From assembly GCF_014358015.1 (NCBI RefSeq), contig NZ_JACONV010000004.1, forward strand, positions 62,001-126,000: DNA of 64,000 nt, written 5' to 3'. A model generated the notes under the pieces. It did no database searches. It was not told the DNA's origin and saw only the letters and a program-made list of their open reading frames with translations. The number at the start of each line of letters is the position of its first letter. Positions within the stretch are counted from its first letter, which is position 1. The translations under genes and the position numbers were made by a program. Source of the DNA: Pseudomonas triticifolii. GTDB taxonomy: Bacteria > Pseudomonadota > Gammaproteobacteria > Pseudomonadales > Pseudomonadaceae. Shown piece after piece: positions 60,733 to 64,000 of this stretch.

Positions 60733-63357
60733 TCAGATACCCTGCTCTACAAAAGGAACAGTCAGTGCCAGCGCAGCATCCAGCGCACCTGCATCGACAC
60801 CCCCACCTTGAGCCATATCAGGACGGCCGCCGCCTTTGCCACCTACCGCTGCGGCCGCTTGCTTCATCAAATCACCGGCTTTGAGTTGGCCAGTCAGGTC
60901 CTTGGTCACGCCTGCAACCAAGACAACCTTGTCTTCATGAACACTGCCGAGCAGGATCACTGCGCGGCCGAGCTTGTTCTTCAACTGATCGACAAGCGCC
61001 AACAGCGCCTTGCCGTCCTGACCATCCAGGCGTGTGGCCAGAACCTTGACACCCTTGACATCCAGCGCGGCAGACGACAGGTCGTCGCCCGCAGCACTGG
61101 CAGCCTTGGCCTGAAGCTGTTCCAGTTGTTTTTCCAGCAGACGATTGCGCTCAAGAACAGCCGTCAGTTTATCCAGCAGGTTGTCGCGATTGCCTTTGAC
61201 CAGTGTCGCAGCTTCCTTGAGCTGATCTTCAGCCGAATTCAGCCATTCCAGCGCCGCAGCACCCGTGACCGCTTCAATACGACGAACGCCTGCAGCAACA
61301 CCGCCCTCGCTGACAATCTTCAGCAGCGAGATGTCGCCGGTGCGATTGGCGTGGATACCGCCGCACAGCTCGACGGAGAAATCACCGCCCATGCTCAGCA
61401 CGCGCACACTATCACCATACTTCTCGCCGAACAGCGCCATCGCGCCGCGCTTCTTGGCAGTGTCGACGTCGGTCTCTTCGGTCACGACCGGCGTGTTCTT
61501 GCGGATTTCAGCGTTGACGATGTCTTCCAGCGCGCGCAACTGCTCGGGCTTGATCGCTTCAAAGTGGCTGAAGTCAAAGCGCAGACGCTGACTGTCGACC
61601 AGCGAGCCTTTCTGCTGAACATGATCGCCCAGCACCTGGCGCAAGGCTGCGTGCAGCAAGTGCGTGGCAGAGTGGTTCAGCGCAGTTGCCTGACGAACGT
61701 CGGCCGACACCTGGGTTTCAACCTGCGCGCCGACGGTCAGACTGCCACCGGCCACGACACCATGGTGCAGGAAAGCGCCACCGGTCTTGGTCGTGTCGCG
61801 CACATCGAAACGCACGCCGCCCGCTTCCAGGAAACCGCTGTCACCAATCTGGCCGCCGGACTCTGCGTAGAACGGCGTGGTGTCGAGGATCACGACGCCC
61901 TCTTCGCCTTCGTTCAACTGCTGAACGGACTGACCGTCCTTGTACAGCGCGACAACGCTGGCGCTGCCAGTTGTCTCCGAGTAACCGGTGAACAGGGTTG
62001 CCGCGTCGACCTTGACCAGGCTGTTGTAGTCCATGCCGAACGAACTGGCCGAACGGGCGCGCACACGCTGGGCATCCATCTCACGCTCGAAGCCTGCTTC
62101 GTCCAGCGTCAGGTTGCGCTCGCGGGCGATATCGCCGGTCAGGTCCATCGGGAAACCGTAGGTGTCGTAAAGCTTGAACACCACTTCACCCGGCACGACA
62201 GAACCCTGAAGCTCAGCCAGGTCCTGCTCGAGGATTTTCAGACCTTGCTCAAGCGTCTTGGCGAACTGCTCTTCTTCAGCTTTCAGTACGCGCTCGATAT
62301 GCGCCTGCTGCTGAACCAGTTCAGGAAACGCATCGCCCATCTCGGCAACCAGCGCAGCCACGATCTGATAGAAAAAGCTGCCCTTGGCGCCCAGCTTGTT
62401 ACCGTGACGGCAGGCGCGACGAATGATGCGGCGCAGCACGTAGCCACGACCTTCATTGGAAGGCAGTACGCCATCGGCAATCAGGAAACCGCACGAACGA
62501 ATATGGTCAGCCACGACCTTCAGCGACGCCTGGGCGTCATTGGTGCAACCGATGGCCTTCGCCGAAGCGGTCAGCAGGCTCTGGAACAGATCGATTTCAT
62601 AGTTGGAGTGAACGTGTTGCAGCACCGCACTCACGCGCTCAAGGCCCATACCGGTGTCGACCGATGGCGCTGGCAGCGGGTGCAGCACGCCGTCGGCCGT
62701 ACGGTTGAACTGCATGAACACGTTGTTCCAGATCTCGATGTAACGATCGCCGTCTTCTTCCGGCGAGCCTGGAGGACCGCCCCAGATTTCCGGACCGTGA
62801 TCAAAGAAGATCTCGCTGCAGGGGCCGCAAGGACCGGTGTCGCCCATGGTCCAGAAGTTGTCGGACGCATAGGGCGCGCCTTTGTTGTCGCCAATGCGAA
62901 CCATGCGCTCGGCAGGCACGCCGATTTCCTTGGTCCAGATGTCGTAGGCCTCATCGTCAGTGGCGTAGACCGTGACCCAGAGTTTTTCCTTGGGCAGGTT
63001 CAGCCATTTATCGGAGGTCAGAAACGTCCAGGCGTAGGTGATGGCGTCACGCTTGAAATAGTCACCGAAGCTGAAGTTGCCCAGCATTTCGAAGAAGGTG
63101 TGATGACGGGCGGTGTAGCCGACGTTTTCCAGGTCGTTGTGCTTACCACCGGCACGCACGCATTTCTGGCTGGTGACCGCTCGGGTGTAGGCACGTTTTT
63201 CCTGACCCAGGAAACAATCCTTGAACTGGTTCATACCTGCGTTAGTGAACAGCAGGGTTGGGTCATTGCCCGGAATCAAGGAGCTGGAGGCAACACGTGT
63301 GTGGCCCTGCTCTTCGAAGAAGCCAAGGAAGGCTTCACGGATTTCTGCGCTTTTCAT
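60733..63357 (-). CDS. alaS: alanyl-tRNA synthetase
   Basis: The product has 874 residues from the ATG at 63357, with GGAA upstream. It starts [20 protein letters not shown], and the catalytic core includes [11 protein letters not shown] and [16 protein letters not shown] class II motifs. The editing domain carries [20 protein letters not shown] and [16 protein letters not shown] with zinc ligands. The C-terminal oligomerisation domain ends in [12 protein letters not shown]. It charges tRNA-Ala and clears mischarged Gly and Ser. Confidence 0.97.
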   Translation of the reverse strand: MKSAEIREAFLGFFEEQGHTRVASSSLIPGNDPTLLFTNAGMNQFKDCFLGQEKRAYTRAVTSQKCVRAGGKHNDLENVGYTARHHTFFEMLGNFSFGDYFKRDAITYAWTFLTSDKWLNLPKEKLWVTVYATDDEAYDIWTKEIGVPAERMVRIGDNKGAPYASDNFWTMGDTGPCGPCSEIFFDHGPEIWGGPPGSPEEDGDRYIEIWNNVFMQFNRTADGVLHPLPAPSVDTGMGLERVSAVLQHVHSNYEIDLFQSLLTASAKAIGCTNDAQASLKVVADHIRSCGFLIADGVLPSNEGRGYVLRRIIRRACRHGNKLGAKGSFFYQIVAALVAEMGDAFPELVQQQAHIERVLKAEEEQFAKTLEQGLKILEQDLAELQGSVVPGEVVFKLYDTYGFPMDLTGDIARERNLTLDEAGFEREMDAQRVRARSASSFGMDYNSLVKVDAATLFTGYSETTGSASVVALYKDGQSVQQLNEGEEGVVILDTTPFYAESGGQIGDSGFLEAGGVRFDVRDTTKTGGAFLHHGVVAGGSLTVGAQVETQVSADVRQATALNHSATHLLHAALRQVLGDHVQQKGSLVDSQRLRFDFSHFEAIKPEQLRALEDIVNAEIRKNTPVVTEETDVDTAKKRGAMALFGEKYGDSVRVLSMGGDFSVELCGGIHANRTGDISLLKIVSEGGVAAGVRRIEAVTGAAALEWLNSAEDQLKEAATLVKGNRDNLLDKLTAVLERNRLLEKQLEQLQAKAASAAGDDLSSAALDVKGVKVLATRLDGQDGKALLALVDQLKNKLGRAVILLGSVHEDKVVLVAGVTKDLTGQLKAGDLMKQAAAAVGGKGGGRPDMAQGGGVDAGALDAALALTVPFVEQGI

Positions 63358-63501
63358 AGGTTCTTCCACGGAGACTGCGGCCAGAGGCAAGTGCAAAACG
63401 TCAGATGACGTAGCGACGGCAAAGGGCCGCATTATATAGGCGTTGCGCCCTCGGTACAGTGTGTTTGTACGATAGAAACAAGTAACTGGACTATTGGCAC
63501 G

Positions 63502-64000
63502 TCATTGACGTGTGAACTCGGCAAATGCACTGATCACTTCCTCGACCTGTGCTCGGGAAACGTTCAGGTGCAACACCATCCGCAAACGCGGGGCTGCCAC
63601 GAGTTGAATGCCGCGCGCGGCACAGAATGCCTTAAGCGATCCGGCGCGCTCACCAACAGCCACGTACACCATATTGGTCTGCACCGGCTCTACACCATAG
63701 CCCAGCGCTGCCAGCCCTTCAGCCAGAAACGCTGCATTGGCGTGATCCTGAGTCAGTCGCTCGACCTGATGATCCAGCGCATACAGCCCGGCGGCTGCCA
63801 GACTACCGGCCTGACGCATACCGCCGCCGACCATCTTGCGCAAACGACGCGCCTTGGCGATCAGTTCATGGGAGCCGCAGAGTACCGAACCCACCGGCGC
63901 GCCCAGCCCTTTGGACAGGCAGATGGAAACGGAATCGAAATAACCCGCGATCTCCCGCGCATCGACGCCGAGCTTTACCGCCGCGTTGTACAACCGCGCG
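63502..64000 (-). CDS. ltaE: low-specificity L-threonine aldolase, C-terminal part (runs off the window)
   Basis: Only the last 163 or so residues are inside the window; the start lies beyond base 64000. The PLP lysine is in [20 protein letters not shown], and [20 protein letters not shown] is the conserved stretch after it. The C-terminal [19 protein letters not shown] is typical. The enzyme splits L-threonine or L-allo-threonine to glycine and acetaldehyde. It is in the same orientation as alaS. Confidence 0.9.
   Translation of the reverse strand, partial: ARLYNAAVKLGVDAREIAGYFDSVSICLSKGLGAPVGSVLCGSHELIAKARRLRKMVGGGMRQAGSLAAAGLYALDHQVERLTQDHANAAFLAEGLAALGYGVEPVQTNMVYVAVGERAGSLKAFCAARGIQLVAAPRLRMVLHLNVSRAQVEEVISAFAEFTRQ

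Noticed and set aside
60808..63408. Plus-strand 866-residue frame opposite alaS
   Set aside because: It is the mirror of the very long GC-rich alaS gene. Its composition (rich in His, Gln, Arg) is typical of antisense shadows.

Overview
This window is chromosomal DNA from a fluorescent Pseudomonas, most likely the Pseudomonas syringae group. The evidence is the block ltaE-alaS-lysC-rsmA followed by tRNA-Ser/tRNA-Arg genes, a near-standard AmrZ, an OprD-type porin, MgtE, many LysR regulators and REP elements of the Pseudomonas type. Base composition and codon use look uniform. I see no complete insertion sequence, prophage, CRISPR array or rRNA gene.

Layout. (1) 0.3-4.2 kb: a DUF3100 membrane protein, a LysR regulator and the L-serine deaminase SdaA. 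(2) 4.5-10.8 kb: a tightly packed minus-strand catabolic operon (serine acetyltransferase-like, VOC protein, 3-hydroxyisobutyrate dehydrogenase-like, aldehyde dehydrogenase, M20 amidohydrolase) with a divergent LysR; its substrate is unknown. (3) 10.9-14.2 kb: a hydantoin/allantoin module: Asp/Glu/hydantoin racemase, GntR repressor and divergent NCS1 transporter, with a sigma-54-type promoter and a palindromic operator in front of the transporter. (4) 14.3-20.5 kb: a carboxylate module: OprD porin, CitMHS transporter, DctA, PrpF/GalD-like tautomerase and divergent LysR. (5) 20.9-30.2 kb: an orphan hybrid histidine kinase, a collapsed MFS gene, an RND efflux pair and a divergent RstA/RstB-like two-component system. 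(6) 31.1-38.8 kb: a D-Ala-D-Ala dipeptide operon of ddp type (RpiR regulator, DdpX, binding protein, two permeases, two ATPases) and an HxlR regulator. (7) 39.1-42.1 kb: DoxX-like protein, DUF2946 protein and TonB-dependent receptor. (8) 42.2-48.4 kb: a small ABM-like protein divergent from a GlxA-type regulator, then an EndA-type nuclease, an amidase and an ABC exporter. (9) 48.5-54.4 kb: more accessory in character: GNAT protein, LysR, truncated aminotransferase, GST, RidA-like, NTF2-like, DCC-family protein and a lipoprotein, ending at tRNA-Arg(CCT). (10) 54.5-64 kb: core genome: small membrane proteins, amrZ, mgtE, a BamE-like periplasmic protein, two tRNA-Arg(ACG), tRNA-Ser(GCT), rsmA, lysC, alaS and the 3' part of ltaE.

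Most of the window is a set of self-contained 'regulator + transporter + enzyme' modules for using plant- or soil-derived nutrients, set beside housekeeping genes. No clearly new defence or mobile system is visible. The least explained parts are the LysR/M20/ALDH operon, the DoxX-DUF2946-TonB group, and the LysR-aminotransferase-GST-RidA-NTF2 group, whose first enzyme gene is broken.
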